A stretch of DNA of 64,000 nt from JABDKJ01 sp964609215 (GCA_964609215.1 CAZSQZ010000004.1:124001-188000), one strand, 5' to 3'; positions 19,085 to 29,206 are shown, counted from the stretch's first letter. The notes: generated by a model not told the origin, from the letters alone. Numbers and translations are program-made.

Positions 19085-20077
19085 GTGAGTTCAGATTCTT
19101 TATTAAAGGACATACAACAGCAAAAATTCGCTCCAATATATATTCTTCAAGGAGATGAGTCTTACTATATTGATCAAATTGCGGAAGCTATTTTAGAACA
19201 TGCACTATCAGAAACAGAACGAGAATTTAATCAAACAGTGGTTTACGGAAAAGATGTTGACCCAATGCAATTGCTTTCGGTGATTAAAAGATATCCTATG
19301 GGTGCTCAAAGGCAACTTATTGTTTTGAAAGAGGCACAAGAATTAAGGTCGTTGGAAGTCTTTGCTCCTGTTCTTAAAAACCCTATTCCTACTAGCATTT
19401 TTGTAATTATGCTCAAAGGAAAAAAACTAGATAAACGAAAGAAATTTACTAAAGAAATAGATAAAAATGCTGTTCTCTTTACTTCAGATAAAGTGCGGGA
19501 TTATCAGCTGACCGATTGGATAAAAAATTATACGGCAAAGAAGAACATTCCCATAGACAATAGAGCTATGTTTTTGTTATCTGAATACCTGGGAAATGAC
19601 CTAAGCAAAATCACCAATGAATTGGATAAACTCCAGATCTTGGTAAAGGATGGAGAAACTATCAATCCTTCAATCATTGAAAGAAATATAGGTATAAGCA
19701 AAGATTACAATGTTTGGGAGTTGCAAGATGCTATTGGCAAGAAAGATATTTTGAAAGCGAATAAAATTGTCAAGTATTTGGGTCAGAATGAAAAAGCTGT
19801 CCCATTTGAGATGTTTGTGGGCAGTATGTACACCTTTTTTACCAAATTGATTAAAGCTAAAAAGGTAACGAATCAATCCGCACTTATGAAAGTAGTTCCC
19901 GGTGGACCATATGCTGCGAAAATAGCTTTAGAGCAATCTAGAAACTTCTCTCTTCCTAAACTGGAAAATTGTATTTCTCTTCTTCATGAATACGATCTTA
20001 GGAATAAGGGTGTGAGAAATGGAGGAACAGAATATGGAGCCTTAATTCAAGAGATTGTATTTAGGTTTTTACACTAA
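19085..20077 (+). CDS. holA: DNA polymerase III subunit delta
   Basis: The 330-residue protein has the HolA pattern: FAPIYILQGDESYYIDQI at the start (the Walker-A-like site is degenerate, as usual in delta), SETEREFNQTVVYG, a PMGAQRQLIVLKEA strand-loop, and the C-terminal helical collar with ELDKL and the AIGKKD region. Delta opens the beta sliding clamp within the clamp loader. The start is GTG at 19085; no in-frame ATG lies near the conserved N-terminus. A promoter-like TACATCTTTG ends at 19080, so the transcript would have almost no leader. Length is normal for the family. Confidence 0.92.
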   Translation: MSSDSLLKDIQQQKFAPIYILQGDESYYIDQIAEAILEHALSETEREFNQTVVYGKDVDPMQLLSVIKRYPMGAQRQLIVLKEAQELRSLEVFAPVLKNPIPTSIFVIMLKGKKLDKRKKFTKEIDKNAVLFTSDKVRDYQLTDWIKNYTAKKNIPIDNRAMFLLSEYLGNDLSKITNELDKLQILVKDGETINPSIIERNIGISKDYNVWELQDAIGKKDILKANKIVKYLGQNEKAVPFEMFVGSMYTFFTKLIKAKKVTNQSALMKVVPGGPYAAKIALEQSRNFSLPKLENCISLLHEYDLRNKGVRNGGTEYGALIQEIVFRFLH

Positions 20078-20181
20078 CCTTTGAATACTCATTTCCAACC
20101 GTTCCTAAACTTTTATGGAATATGGTAATCCTGTGCATTATATTTAGAGGAATGTCCATTAGCATCCAAACTATTTATTTG

Positions 20182-20189
20182 TAGTTTTG
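20182..20189 (+). promoter_or_regulatory. Bacteroidota -7 promoter box for TonB receptor gene
   Basis: TAGTTTTG matches the Bacteroidota -7 consensus TAnnTTTG exactly. Transcription would start about 20196, only a few bases before the candidate start codons (ATG 20201 or 20213). Confidence 0.6.
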
Positions 20190-20200
20190 CCGCCTTGGAA

Positions 20201-22579
20201 ATGAGACCTGTTATGAGATTGATATTTAAAAAATTATTTTTTGTCCTTTTTGCTGTAATCTGTTTTTCCGCTATCCAGGCTCAAAATGGTATTATTAAAG
20301 GATTTGTTTATGATGGAGATTCTGGAGAACCCATCATTTTCACTAATGTATATCTTAAAGGAACCGATATAGGAGCGGCCACAGATGTTAACGGGTATTA
20401 CCAAATAACTAAAATACCTGCTGGAACATATACCCTTACCGTTACTAACTTAGGATATAACACTCTTGAAGAAACGGTAACTGTTAAGGAAAATTCCATG
20501 ATTTCAAAGAACTTAACTATACGTACAACCTCCGTTGATTTAGATGTAGTTGAAATTTCTGCTGAAAAAGCTGCAGCACAGAAAACGGTGAAAATTTCGG
20601 TAGAAAAAGTGACCCCAAAGGAAATAAATCAATTGCCATCTGTAGGTGGAGAATCAGATTTGGCTCAATATCTTCAGGTATTACCTGGTGTGGTTTTCAC
20701 AGGAGATCAAGGAGGTCAATTATATATTAGAGGTGGTTCACCTGTTCAAAATAAGGTTCTTTTAGACGGGATGATTATTTATAATCCCTTTCACTCTATT
20801 GGTCTTTTCTCTGTTTTTGATACAGACATTTTAAGAAATGCAGATGTCTATACTGGTGGGTTTAATGCCCAATATGGAGGTAGAATCTCCTCAATTATGG
20901 ACATTACAACAAGGGATGGAAATAAGAGAAAATATTCAGGTAAGATTTCATTAAACACCTTTGGAGCTAAAGCTCTAGTGGAAGGTCCTTTAAAGAAACA
21001 AACGAAGCCGGGTGGAGCTTCTTCATCATTTCTTCTTTCAGCAAAACAATCGATACTTGACCAAACTTCAAGGGGGCTTTATAGTTATGTGAATGATGGT
21101 GCTGGTTTACCTTTTGACTTCACAGATATTTATGGGAAAGTATCCTTTAATGGATCAAATGGAAGTAAATTCAGCTTGTTTGGTTTTTCATATAATGACC
21201 AAGTAAATTATCAATTTGTTTCCGATCTGAACTGGCAGACATGGGGAGTTGGATCAAATTTTATAGTTGTTCCAGCTGGATCTAGAACATTGATCTCAGG
21301 AAACTTTGCATTTTCCGATTATGACATTGAACTGAATGAAGGAGATCTTGAACCTAGAACAAGTGGTATTTCTGGATTTAATTTTGGTTTAAATTTTAAA
21401 TACTTTAATGGTGATGACGAAATAAATTACGGTTTTGAAATGTTGGGTTTCAATACCACTTTGAATCTCATAAATCCAATCGGTTTGAAAATAGACCAAG
21501 AGGAAAACACCACTGAATTTGCAGGTTTTTTTACATATAGACTTAAAAAAGGATTGTTGGTTCTTGAACCAGGAATGCGATTACATGTCTATAGTTCATT
21601 GAGAGAATTTTCTCCAGAACCTAGATTAGGAGCTAAATTAAACCTAACTGAAAACTTTAGATTCAAAAGTGCTTTTGGACTCTATTCTCAGAATCTATTA
21701 CAATCCAACTCGGATAGAGATGTGGTTAACTTATTTTATGGGTTCCTTTCGGGTCCAGAAAATCTTCAAGATACATTCGATCCTTTTGGTGCTAATGAAG
21801 AAAGAGATGTTAATCACGCCCTTCAAAGAGCAATACACTATATAGCTGGATTCGAATATGATTTAAGCGATCGAATAAACATCAATCTGGAAGGATACTT
21901 AATTGATTTTACACAACTTACCAATACCAATAGAAATAAAATCTTTGAAGAAGACGCCAGTACAATAGATTTACCAGACATTGTTAAGAAGGACTTCATT
22001 GTGGAAGAAGGTACAGCCAGAGGAATAGATTTTGTGATAAAATACAAAGGGAATAAACTTGATTTATGGGGTGTATATTCCTTAGGAAAGGTTGACAGAA
22101 GAGATGAAGTACAGCAGTATTCGCCAATATTTGATAGAAGACACAATGTAAACTTATTAGGTTCATATTATTTCGGAAAGAACAAAGATTGGACACTTAG
22201 TGTAAGATGGAACTATGGATCTGGTTTACCATTTACGCAAACACAAGGCTTCTTCCAAGGTCTGGAAATTGATGAAATTGGAGAAGATGTTACTACTCAA
22301 AATCCAGATGAAATAAGTATTCAGTTTGCTGAATTGAATGGAGGTAGACTTTCTGATTATCATAGATTAGACTTCAACATCGAAAAGATTTTTGATTTCA
22401 CGAAACAGGTTGAATTTGAAGGTAAGACAAGAAATATTGTCTCAAATACTATTGAAATAAATGCTGGTGTTACGAATTTCTACAATAGAGATAATATCTT
22501 TTTTGTGGATAGAGTAAGTAATTCGAAAGTCTTTCAATTACCCATACTTCCTAGTTTAGGAATGTCATGGAAATTTTAA
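20201..22579 (+). CDS. TonB-dependent receptor with carboxypeptidase-regulatory-like domain
   Basis: A signal peptide (FKKLFFVLFAVICFSAIQAQ) precedes a carboxypeptidase-D regulatory-like Ig domain (about 30-112, with IIKGFVYDGDSGEPIIFTNV and NGYYQI). Next come a plug domain (about 145-240, LPGVVFTGDQGGQLYIRGGS then VLLDGMIIYNP) and a 22-strand-type outer-membrane barrel ending in an aromatic (SLGMSWKF). It should import a large substrate across the outer membrane with TonB energy; the substrate cannot be read from sequence, and no SusD-like partner is adjacent. The frame also allows TTG at 20195 and ATG at 20213. The ATG at 20201 was chosen as the first ATG behind the promoter box; 20213 is equally credible. 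CTP synthase follows 79 bases downstream. Confidence 0.9.
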   Translation: MRPVMRLIFKKLFFVLFAVICFSAIQAQNGIIKGFVYDGDSGEPIIFTNVYLKGTDIGAATDVNGYYQITKIPAGTYTLTVTNLGYNTLEETVTVKENSMISKNLTIRTTSVDLDVVEISAEKAAAQKTVKISVEKVTPKEINQLPSVGGESDLAQYLQVLPGVVFTGDQGGQLYIRGGSPVQNKVLLDGMIIYNPFHSIGLFSVFDTDILRNADVYTGGFNAQYGGRISSIMDITTRDGNKRKYSGKISLNTFGAKALVEGPLKKQTKPGGASSSFLLSAKQSILDQTSRGLYSYVNDGAGLPFDFTDIYGKVSFNGSNGSKFSLFGFSYNDQVNYQFVSDLNWQTWGVGSNFIVVPAGSRTLISGNFAFSDYDIELNEGDLEPRTSGISGFNFGLNFKYFNGDDEINYGFEMLGFNTTLNLINPIGLKIDQEENTTEFAGFFTYRLKKGLLVLEPGMRLHVYSSLREFSPEPRLGAKLNLTENFRFKSAFGLYSQNLLQSNSDRDVVNLFYGFLSGPENLQDTFDPFGANEERDVNHALQRAIHYIAGFEYDLSDRININLEGYLIDFTQLTNTNRNKIFEEDASTIDLPDIVKKDFIVEEGTARGIDFVIKYKGNKLDLWGVYSLGKVDRRDEVQQYSPIFDRRHNVNLLGSYYFGKNKDWTLSVRWNYGSGLPFTQTQGFFQGLEIDEIGEDVTTQNPDEISIQFAELNGGRLSDYHRLDFNIEKIFDFTKQVEFEGKTRNIVSNTIEINAGVTNFYNRDNIFFVDRVSNSKVFQLPILPSLGMSWKF

Positions 22580-22580
22580 A

Positions 22581-22594
22581 ACTTAACGTTAAGT
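22581..22594. repeat. Perfect 14-base palindrome between TonB receptor gene and pyrG
   Basis: ACTTAACGTTAAGT is fully self-complementary and begins one base after the TonB receptor stop codon. It has no following T-run, so it is not a typical terminator; an operator upstream of pyrG is possible. Confidence 0.45.
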
Positions 22595-22630
22595 CTTAAT
22601 AAGTTCGAGCTAAGCAAAAGGTATTTTTCT

Positions 22631-22638
22631 TATCTTCG
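22631..22638 (+). promoter_or_regulatory. Possible pyrG -7 box
   Basis: TATCTTCG differs from the TAnnTTTG consensus at one base and lies 20 bases before the pyrG ATG. No convincing -33 TTG was found at the expected spacing. Confidence 0.35.
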
Positions 22639-22658
22639 TTTCCCATAGTGCCAAATCT

Positions 22659-24296
22659 ATGGGTGAGTCAACCAAATATATTTTCGTAACAGGTGGAGTG
22701 ACCAGTTCTCTAGGGAAAGGGATCATTTCAGCTTCTTTAGGAAAACTTCTTCAAGCAAGAGGTCATACCGTTACCATACAAAAATTAGATCCATACATAA
22801 ATGTAGATCCTGGCACACTAAATCCTTATGAACATGGTGAATGTTATGTAACCGATGATGGTGCAGAAACCGATTTAGATTTAGGTCATTATGAACGATT
22901 TCTCAATACAAGAACTAGTCAGGCAAATAATGTAACAACTGGTCGTATCTATCAAAACGTAATAGAAAAAGAAAGAAGAGGAGATTATTTGGGAAAGACC
23001 GTTCAGATTATTCCACATATAACGGATGAAATAAAACATTGTATTCAAAAGCTTGGAAATACAGATAACTACGAGTTTGTCATTACTGAAATTGGAGGCA
23101 CAGTTGGAGATATAGAGTCATTACCTTATGTGGAGGCAGTAAGACAAATGATATGGGAAAAAGGAAAAGAATGCATTGTTATTCACCTTACTTTAGTTCC
23201 TTTTTTATCCGCTGCTGGAGAATTAAAAACAAAACCTACCCAACATTCAGTTAAGGCATTATTAGAATTAGGAGTTCAACCTGATATTTTGGTATGCAGG
23301 TCAGATAGAAACCTAAGTGAAGAAATTAAAAATAAAATAGCACGCTTTTGCAATGTTGCCCCAAATGCGGTTATTCAATCAATAGATGTAGATACTATTT
23401 ATGATGTTCCTAATCTCATGTACGAAGAGGAGCTAGATAAGGTGGTGATGGAGAAATTGAATGTAAAGTATTCGCATGAACCTGTTCTTCAAAAATGGAA
23501 TGAATTTTTATGGAACTATAAAAATCCCGATAAGGAAATAAAAATTGGTTTAGTTGGAAAGTATGTAGAATTGAAAGATTCTTATAAATCTATCTCTGAA
23601 GCTTTATTACATGCAGGTGCAAGTAATAATTGTAAGGTGAAGATCGAATGGATTCACTCAGAATCTATTAACCCAGAAAATGTTGCTTCCAGAATTGGAG
23701 ATGTAAAAGGTGTTATTGTAGCTCCTGGATTTGGCGGTAGAGGTATTAACGGAAAAATAGAAGCCGTAAAGTACGTAAGAGAAAATAAAATTCCTTTTCT
23801 GGGAATTTGTCTTGGAATGCAGTGTGCTGTCATAGAATTTGCACAAAACGTTTTGGGTTGGAAAGAAGCCCATTCTACTGAAATTGAGAAAAACAGCTCC
23901 TATCCTGTTATTGATATCATGGAAGATCAGAAGAATGTTCAGGAAAAAGGTGGAACCATGAGGCTAGGTTCTTATGAATGTGCTCTTTCTCCTGATTCAA
24001 AGGTATTTGAGGTATATAACACAGACATTATTAATGAGAGGCATAGACATAGATATGAATTCAATAATAAATTCAAAGATGAATTCAAAGATGGCGGTTT
24101 AATACCTACTGGAATAAACACTCAGAATAACCTGGTAGAAATTGTGGAATTGCCTTCTCATCCTTGGTTTGTTGGGGTTCAATTTCACCCGGAATATAAA
24201 AGTACAGTAGAAGAACCTCACCCTCTTTTTGTACAATTTATTAAGGCTAGTATAGCTGAAAAAATGGCAATTAATCAAACAGCAGAAATGCCTTAG
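22659..24296 (+). CDS. pyrG: CTP synthase
   Basis: The 545-residue enzyme aminates UTP to CTP using glutamine and ATP. The synthase domain starts KYIFVTGGVTSSLGKG (ATP-binding loop, residues 6-21) and includes the GGTVGDIES motif (146-154). The C-terminal class I glutaminase domain has the nucleophile Cys384 (LGICLGMQ) and the His510/Glu512 pair (QFHPEYKS). Length is normal. It is followed by yidC after 82 bases on the same strand. The ATG is supported by the conserved start. Confidence 0.98.
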   Translation: MGESTKYIFVTGGVTSSLGKGIISASLGKLLQARGHTVTIQKLDPYINVDPGTLNPYEHGECYVTDDGAETDLDLGHYERFLNTRTSQANNVTTGRIYQNVIEKERRGDYLGKTVQIIPHITDEIKHCIQKLGNTDNYEFVITEIGGTVGDIESLPYVEAVRQMIWEKGKECIVIHLTLVPFLSAAGELKTKPTQHSVKALLELGVQPDILVCRSDRNLSEEIKNKIARFCNVAPNAVIQSIDVDTIYDVPNLMYEEELDKVVMEKLNVKYSHEPVLQKWNEFLWNYKNPDKEIKIGLVGKYVELKDSYKSISEALLHAGASNNCKVKIEWIHSESINPENVASRIGDVKGVIVAPGFGGRGINGKIEAVKYVRENKIPFLGICLGMQCAVIEFAQNVLGWKEAHSTEIEKNSSYPVIDIMEDQKNVQEKGGTMRLGSYECALSPDSKVFEVYNTDIINERHRHRYEFNNKFKDEFKDGGLIPTGINTQNNLVEIVELPSHPWFVGVQFHPEYKSTVEEPHPLFVQFIKASIAEKMAINQTAEMP

Positions 24297-24378
24297 AAAT
24301 ATATTGCAGACCATTCGTCAGCATTCTCCTTGTCAATCGCGTTCAAAGCCATATATTTACGCCCCTTTAAATATTTGA

Positions 24379-26298
24379 ATGGATAAGAAATCACTTCTTG
24401 GTTTTGTATTAATATTGGCAGTAACATTCTTATGGATGTTAAACAGCAGACCTTCGCAAGAAGAAATTGCCAGACAAAAGGAGATTAGAGACAGCACATT
24501 AGCTGCTCAAGCCCAAGCGGAGATAGCTATTACCGATGATCCTACTAATGTTGCTGATATTGGATCCAACAATCAGGAATCTGACGAAAAGATAATGGAG
24601 CCCGCGGTAAGCGATTCGGCAAAACATGCACAAGAGTATGGGAGATATGAAAGTCTTTCAAGATCCCTTGCAAAACCCAATGCTCAACCTATCGTCATTC
24701 AAAACGATAAAATTAAGCTAGAAATTAATCCAAATGGCGGCTTAATTCAATATGCAGAGGTTCTGGATTACAAAACATTTGACTCTCTGCCTGTTGTTCT
24801 AACGGATAGGAACGATTTAATGAGTTTGTCTTTCCTGCAAAAGGATGGAGACAAGAACAATAAGAAACTTTCTGATTTTTACTTTGAACCTTCCTCTCAG
24901 GGGTTCACAGTAGATGGAGAAAATTCGGATGTGCTAACAATGACGTTGAAAAACACAAGTGGAGGTACATTTGAAATTGACTATAGGTTAAAGGGAGGAA
25001 GCTATAATGTAGAGGTGGAAATGAGGAGCAGAAATATGGACAACACCATGAGCTCTGCTCAACCTTTAATCTTTAACTGGGAAGTAGAAGGAAAAGGAAG
25101 AGAAAAAAGTATTACTACAGAACTTGGTTTTACTCAACTGGGCTATAAATTCAAGAATGATGACAAGGATGATATAACAGGAGATGATGTTCAAGATATT
25201 GACAGAAAACTAGAATGGGCAGCTTTCAAACAATATTTCTTTTCGTCTTTTATATACTCTGAATCTGGTTTTAAATCCGACTATGGAGATTTGATAACTG
25301 AAAAACTAGATGAAGAAGAAGGTAAGACTTTCAATTTCAAAGCCTCGAACCTTGGTATTCCAATCAACAACTTTGGGAACGGAACGGCCAGTTTAGAATT
25401 CTATTTCGGTCCTAATCACCTACAAACTTTAGATGATTTTGACAGGCAATACGAGGAAGTAATAGACTACGGCTGGGGAATTTTTGGAACCATGAATAAA
25501 TGGGTTGTCATTCCTATTTTCAATTGGTTGAGAGGTTTAGGTATTGGTTCCTATGGAATCATTATTCTTATTCTAACTGTTATCATAAAGCTCGCACTTT
25601 CACCCTTAACATATAAAAACTACTTAAGCAGTGCCAAGCAGAAAGTATTAAAACCTGAAATAGAAGAAATAAATAAGAAGTATAAGGATGGAGATGCCAT
25701 GAAAAAGCAACAAGCTATGATGGCACTCTATAAAAAAACGGGGGTTAATCCCATGGCAGGTTGTATACCCATGCTTATTCAACTACCCATTTTATATGCC
25801 ATGTTCCGCTTTTTCCCCTCCTCAATAGAACTAAGGCAACAATCTTTTTTATGGGCAGATGATTTGAGCGCTTATGATTCTATTTTTGAATGGAGTCAGC
25901 AAATTCCGGTCATAAGTTCTATTTATGGAAATCATGTAAGTTTATTTACATTACTAATGGCCGCTTCTACTTTATTGTATACCAGAATGAATAGCAGTCA
26001 AATGACTATGCCATCTCAACCTGGAATGCCCAATATGAAAATGATCATGTATATATTCCCTTTCATGATGCTTTTCTTCTTTAACAAATTTGCTTCAGGT
26101 TTGTCCTATTATTATCTACTTGCTAACTTGTTTTCAATGGGACAGATGTATGTAATTAAAAATTACGTTATAGATAATGATAAAATCAGGGCGCAAATTG
26201 CATCCAATAAAAAGAAACCGGCAAAACCAAAATCAAAGTTTCAAAAGCGATTAGAAGACATGGCAAAGGAAAGAGGAATGCAAATGCCAAAAAAATAA
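24379..26298 (+). CDS. yidC: Membrane protein insertase YidC
   Basis: The 639-residue protein has the long-form layout: an N-terminal membrane anchor (about 5-20), a large periplasmic domain (about 100-350) and the conserved C-terminal core of membrane segments (about 375-600). The core contains the NPMAGCIPMLIQLPI hairpin region and ends with FFFNKFASGLSYYYLLANLFS. The last 25 residues are strongly basic, consistent with ribosome contact. It inserts inner-membrane proteins with or without SecYEG. The stop codon is directly followed by the ATG of the DUF6438 lipoprotein gene, so the two are probably one transcript. Confidence 0.97.
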   Translation: MDKKSLLGFVLILAVTFLWMLNSRPSQEEIARQKEIRDSTLAAQAQAEIAITDDPTNVADIGSNNQESDEKIMEPAVSDSAKHAQEYGRYESLSRSLAKPNAQPIVIQNDKIKLEINPNGGLIQYAEVLDYKTFDSLPVVLTDRNDLMSLSFLQKDGDKNNKKLSDFYFEPSSQGFTVDGENSDVLTMTLKNTSGGTFEIDYRLKGGSYNVEVEMRSRNMDNTMSSAQPLIFNWEVEGKGREKSITTELGFTQLGYKFKNDDKDDITGDDVQDIDRKLEWAAFKQYFFSSFIYSESGFKSDYGDLITEKLDEEEGKTFNFKASNLGIPINNFGNGTASLEFYFGPNHLQTLDDFDRQYEEVIDYGWGIFGTMNKWVVIPIFNWLRGLGIGSYGIIILILTVIIKLALSPLTYKNYLSSAKQKVLKPEIEEINKKYKDGDAMKKQQAMMALYKKTGVNPMAGCIPMLIQLPILYAMFRFFPSSIELRQQSFLWADDLSAYDSIFEWSQQIPVISSIYGNHVSLFTLLMAASTLLYTRMNSSQMTMPSQPGMPNMKMIMYIFPFMMLFFFNKFASGLSYYYLLANLFSMGQMYVIKNYVIDNDKIRAQIASNKKKPAKPKSKFQKRLEDMAKERGMQMPKK

Positions 26299-26874
26299 AT
26301 GAATAGACTGATAAAGAACATATTATTCTTTGCTTTTCTAATTGGGATTTCCTTTATGTTTAGTTGTAAAAACATTAAGAAATTTAAAGAGGCTAGAGCG
26401 GAAAACAAAGTCGAAAAGGAACAAGAGGCGGTATTGGAAGAACAAATGGAAGAGACTTTAGAGGAAGAAGTTGAAATAGTCTTGGAATCCGATTCCTTAT
26501 ATCTGTCTTATGAGAAGACACCTTGTTTTGGCAGATGTCCGACATTTCAATTAAAAGTATACCAAAGTGGGTTTGCAACATACAATGGAACGAATTTTGT
26601 AGACTTCATAGGGTATTACAAGTACAAGTTCGATCAACAAACTTTGGATCAAATAAAAATGGCCTTACATGAGTCAGACTATTTTAATATGGAAGACAGT
26701 TACGATAATGAACACGTAACAGACTTACCTGCCAAGATAATTGAAGCCAATATAGATGGTGTTTCCAAAAAAGTTGTCGGCAGATATAATTTACCAACTG
26801 AATTTAAGGAACTCTATAAGAGATTAGATACTATTTTTGAAAATGTAGAATGGCAACCCCATTCTGAAAATTAA
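26299..26874 (+). CDS. DUF6438 domain lipoprotein
   Basis: The 191-residue protein has an N-terminal lipobox (FAFLIGISFMFSC, Cys23). A glutamate-rich linker (about 35-65) follows, then a domain starting LYLSYEKTPCFGRCPTFQLK, which matches DUF6438: a T/PCFG-x-CP signature with two cysteines, then tyrosine/glycine-rich strands. Function of the family is unknown. The ATG abuts the yidC stop with no spacer, and the S46 peptidase gene follows after 12 bases. Confidence 0.8.
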   Translation: MNRLIKNILFFAFLIGISFMFSCKNIKKFKEARAENKVEKEQEAVLEEQMEETLEEEVEIVLESDSLYLSYEKTPCFGRCPTFQLKVYQSGFATYNGTNFVDFIGYYKYKFDQQTLDQIKMALHESDYFNMEDSYDNEHVTDLPAKIIEANIDGVSKKVVGRYNLPTEFKELYKRLDTIFENVEWQPHSEN

Positions 26875-26886
26875 TATAAATAACAG

Positions 26887-29103
26887 ATGAAAAAGTTACT
26901 TTCCTTTTTAATTGTTGCGCTTTTCGCAATAAACTCAACTGCAAACGAGGGGATGTGGATGCTTCACACATTGAAAAAATTGAATGAAGCAGAAATGCAA
27001 AGTCTTGGTTTTAAACTTACCGCTGAAGACATTTACAACATTAACCAGTCCAGCATTAAAGATGCCATTGTGCGATTAAATGGTGGTATGTGTACTTCAG
27101 AAATTATTTCTGATCAGGCACTGGTTTTAACAAATCACCACTGTGCTTACGATGCCATTCAATCATTAAGCTCTGAAAAAGACAACTATTTAAAAAATGG
27201 TTTTTGGGCAATGTCTAAAGAAGCAGAATTACCGATAGCGGATATGTACGTTAGTTTTCTTCAAAGAATTGAAGATGTTACCGATCGTGTTACTGCATCG
27301 TTGAATGATTCCATGAGTGAAGAAGATAGATCTGCTGCTTTGGGAGCTGCCTTTAAAGAAATAGAGGCTGAAGCTGCTGAAGGAGGCAAGTATGAAGCAA
27401 CGGTAAAAACATTTTTTGAAGGAAATGAATTTTACCTAATGGTTTATCAAAACTATAATGATGTTCGTTTGGTTGGTGCTCCAGATGAATCAATAGGAAA
27501 ATTTGGTGGTGATACTGATAACTGGATGTGGCCAAGACACACAGGAGATTTTTCACTTTTAAGAATATATATGGCTCCAGATGGAAGCCCAGCTGCTTAT
27601 AGCCCTAATAATGTTCCTTATAAGCCAAAACATCATTTACCGGTTGCTACTGACGGAGTAAAAGAAGGTGACTTCACAATGATAATGGGATACCCGGGAA
27701 GTACCGACAGATATCTTTCTTCCTATGGTGTTCAACAAGCCTTGGATATCTGGCAACCTGCTAGAGTAGAATTAAGAGGAGAGAAATTAAGATTGATGAA
27801 AGAGGAAATGGATAAGTCTGAAAAAGTAGACTTACAATATTCTTCTAAGTATGCTGGAATTTCTAACTATTGGAAATACTTCATTGGACAGCAAGCGGGA
27901 TTGAAAAACTTAAAAGTTTACGACAAGAAAAAGACAATAGAAAATGACTTTACCGCTTGGGTAAATAAAGACGCTTCTAGAAAGAAAAAGTATGGAGAAG
28001 CAATTTCGCTATTGGAAGAAGGATATAAAGAATTAGCTCAATATAAGCTTCCAGAAACCTATTTTTCAGAAGCTGCTGTTGGTTCTGAAGCTATGCTTTT
28101 TGCTTTTAGAGCTGGTAGAATGCTAGGTGGTGCTATAGAAGAGCCTTCTGGAGAGAAATGGGAGGCAGCTAAGGCTGGTTTAATGGCTTTCGCAGAAGGT
28201 CACTGGAAAGATTATGACTTAACTACAGATAAAAAAGTTACTGCACGAATGATGGAAATGTATGCGAATAACATTTCTTCAGAATTCCATCCAACTGGTT
28301 TTGCAAAAGCAAAAGGTGACTGGATGAAATGGACAGAAAAGAATTTTGCCAAATCAGTTTTTACAAGTGAAGCAAAATTAAACGCTTTCCTTAAAGCTCC
28401 GAGTAAGAAGGTTTTGGATAAAGACCCATTGGCTTCTATGTTCAATGAATTCCTTACCATCTACAGAGGTAAAATTGGCGCTGGAGCAGCTAGTGCCGAA
28501 GCAAAAATTTCCAAAGGATATAGACTACTGGTTGCCGGTTTAAGAGAAATGAATCCAGAGAAGATGTATTATCCAAATGCAAATTCTACAATGCGTTTGA
28601 CATATGGACAGGTGAAGGAATATATTCCTGCAGATGGTAAACTATTTCAGAATACAACAACCACTGATGGGATTATTCAAAAAGAAGATCCAAACGATGC
28701 AGAGTTTATCGTTCCAGAAGGTTTGATTGATTTAATTAAGAAAAAAGACTTCGGAAGATGGGCTGATGAAAATGGTGAAATGATTGTTTGCTTCATTTCT
28801 AATAATGATATTACTGGAGGAAACTCTGGGAGTCCTGTTATTAATGGCTATGGAGAAATCATAGGCCTTGCTTTTGATGGGAATTGGGAAGCAATGTCTG
28901 GAGATATTGCATTTGAACCAGAATTGCAAAGAACTATTTCCGTTGACATTCGCTACGTAATGTTTGTTATTGACAAATATGCTGGAGCTAAAAATATTAT
29001 TGATGAGTTGACTTTCTCATCAAGAAAAAGTGAAGAAGCAAAAGCGATGAAAGAAAAATCAGAAATGATTATGCCACAGGTAGAAAATGCTATGGCAAAA
29101 TAA
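26887..29103 (+). CDS. S46 family dipeptidyl peptidase, DPP7-type
   Basis: The 738-residue periplasmic enzyme has a signal peptide (1-19) and the S46 catalytic triad: His85 in LTNHHCAY, Asp221 in RHTGDFSLLR and Ser647 in GGNSGSP. In this family the residue 18 positions after the serine sets P1 preference: Gly in DPP7 (hydrophobic/broad), Arg in DPP11 (Asp/Glu). Here it is Gly665 (FDGNWEAMSGD), so a DPP7-like specificity is predicted. It releases dipeptides from peptides for uptake. A rho-independent terminator follows directly. Confidence 0.93.
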   Translation: MKKLLSFLIVALFAINSTANEGMWMLHTLKKLNEAEMQSLGFKLTAEDIYNINQSSIKDAIVRLNGGMCTSEIISDQALVLTNHHCAYDAIQSLSSEKDNYLKNGFWAMSKEAELPIADMYVSFLQRIEDVTDRVTASLNDSMSEEDRSAALGAAFKEIEAEAAEGGKYEATVKTFFEGNEFYLMVYQNYNDVRLVGAPDESIGKFGGDTDNWMWPRHTGDFSLLRIYMAPDGSPAAYSPNNVPYKPKHHLPVATDGVKEGDFTMIMGYPGSTDRYLSSYGVQQALDIWQPARVELRGEKLRLMKEEMDKSEKVDLQYSSKYAGISNYWKYFIGQQAGLKNLKVYDKKKTIENDFTAWVNKDASRKKKYGEAISLLEEGYKELAQYKLPETYFSEAAVGSEAMLFAFRAGRMLGGAIEEPSGEKWEAAKAGLMAFAEGHWKDYDLTTDKKVTARMMEMYANNISSEFHPTGFAKAKGDWMKWTEKNFAKSVFTSEAKLNAFLKAPSKKVLDKDPLASMFNEFLTIYRGKIGAGAASAEAKISKGYRLLVAGLREMNPEKMYYPNANSTMRLTYGQVKEYIPADGKLFQNTTTTDGIIQKEDPNDAEFIVPEGLIDLIKKKDFGRWADENGEMIVCFISNNDITGGNSGSPVINGYGEIIGLAFDGNWEAMSGDIAFEPELQRTISVDIRYVMFVIDKYAGAKNIIDELTFSSRKSEEAKAMKEKSEMIMPQVENAMAK

Positions 29104-29124
29104 TGATCAATAAGATATTCTTGA

Positions 29125-29160
29125 AAAAAGCCTCAATCGAATTTCGGTTGGGGCTTTTTG
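29125..29160 (+). terminator. Rho-independent terminator after S46 peptidase gene
   Basis: AAAAAGCCTCAATCGA pairs with TCGGTTGGGGCTTTTT (two G-U pairs) around an ATT loop, ending in a T-run. It closes the yidC to S46 transcript. Confidence 0.85.
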
Positions 29161-29179
29161 TTGCTTAAAATTACATCTG

Positions 29180-29206
29180 TTTGAATTTTTTGTAAAAAGA
29201 TTCAAA
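29180..29206. repeat. Inverted repeat upstream of MBOAT gene
   Basis: TTTGAAT (29180-29186) and ATTCAAA (29200-29206) form perfect arms, extended inward by T/A runs. It could be a leader hairpin of the MBOAT transcript or a second weak terminator. Confidence 0.4.
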
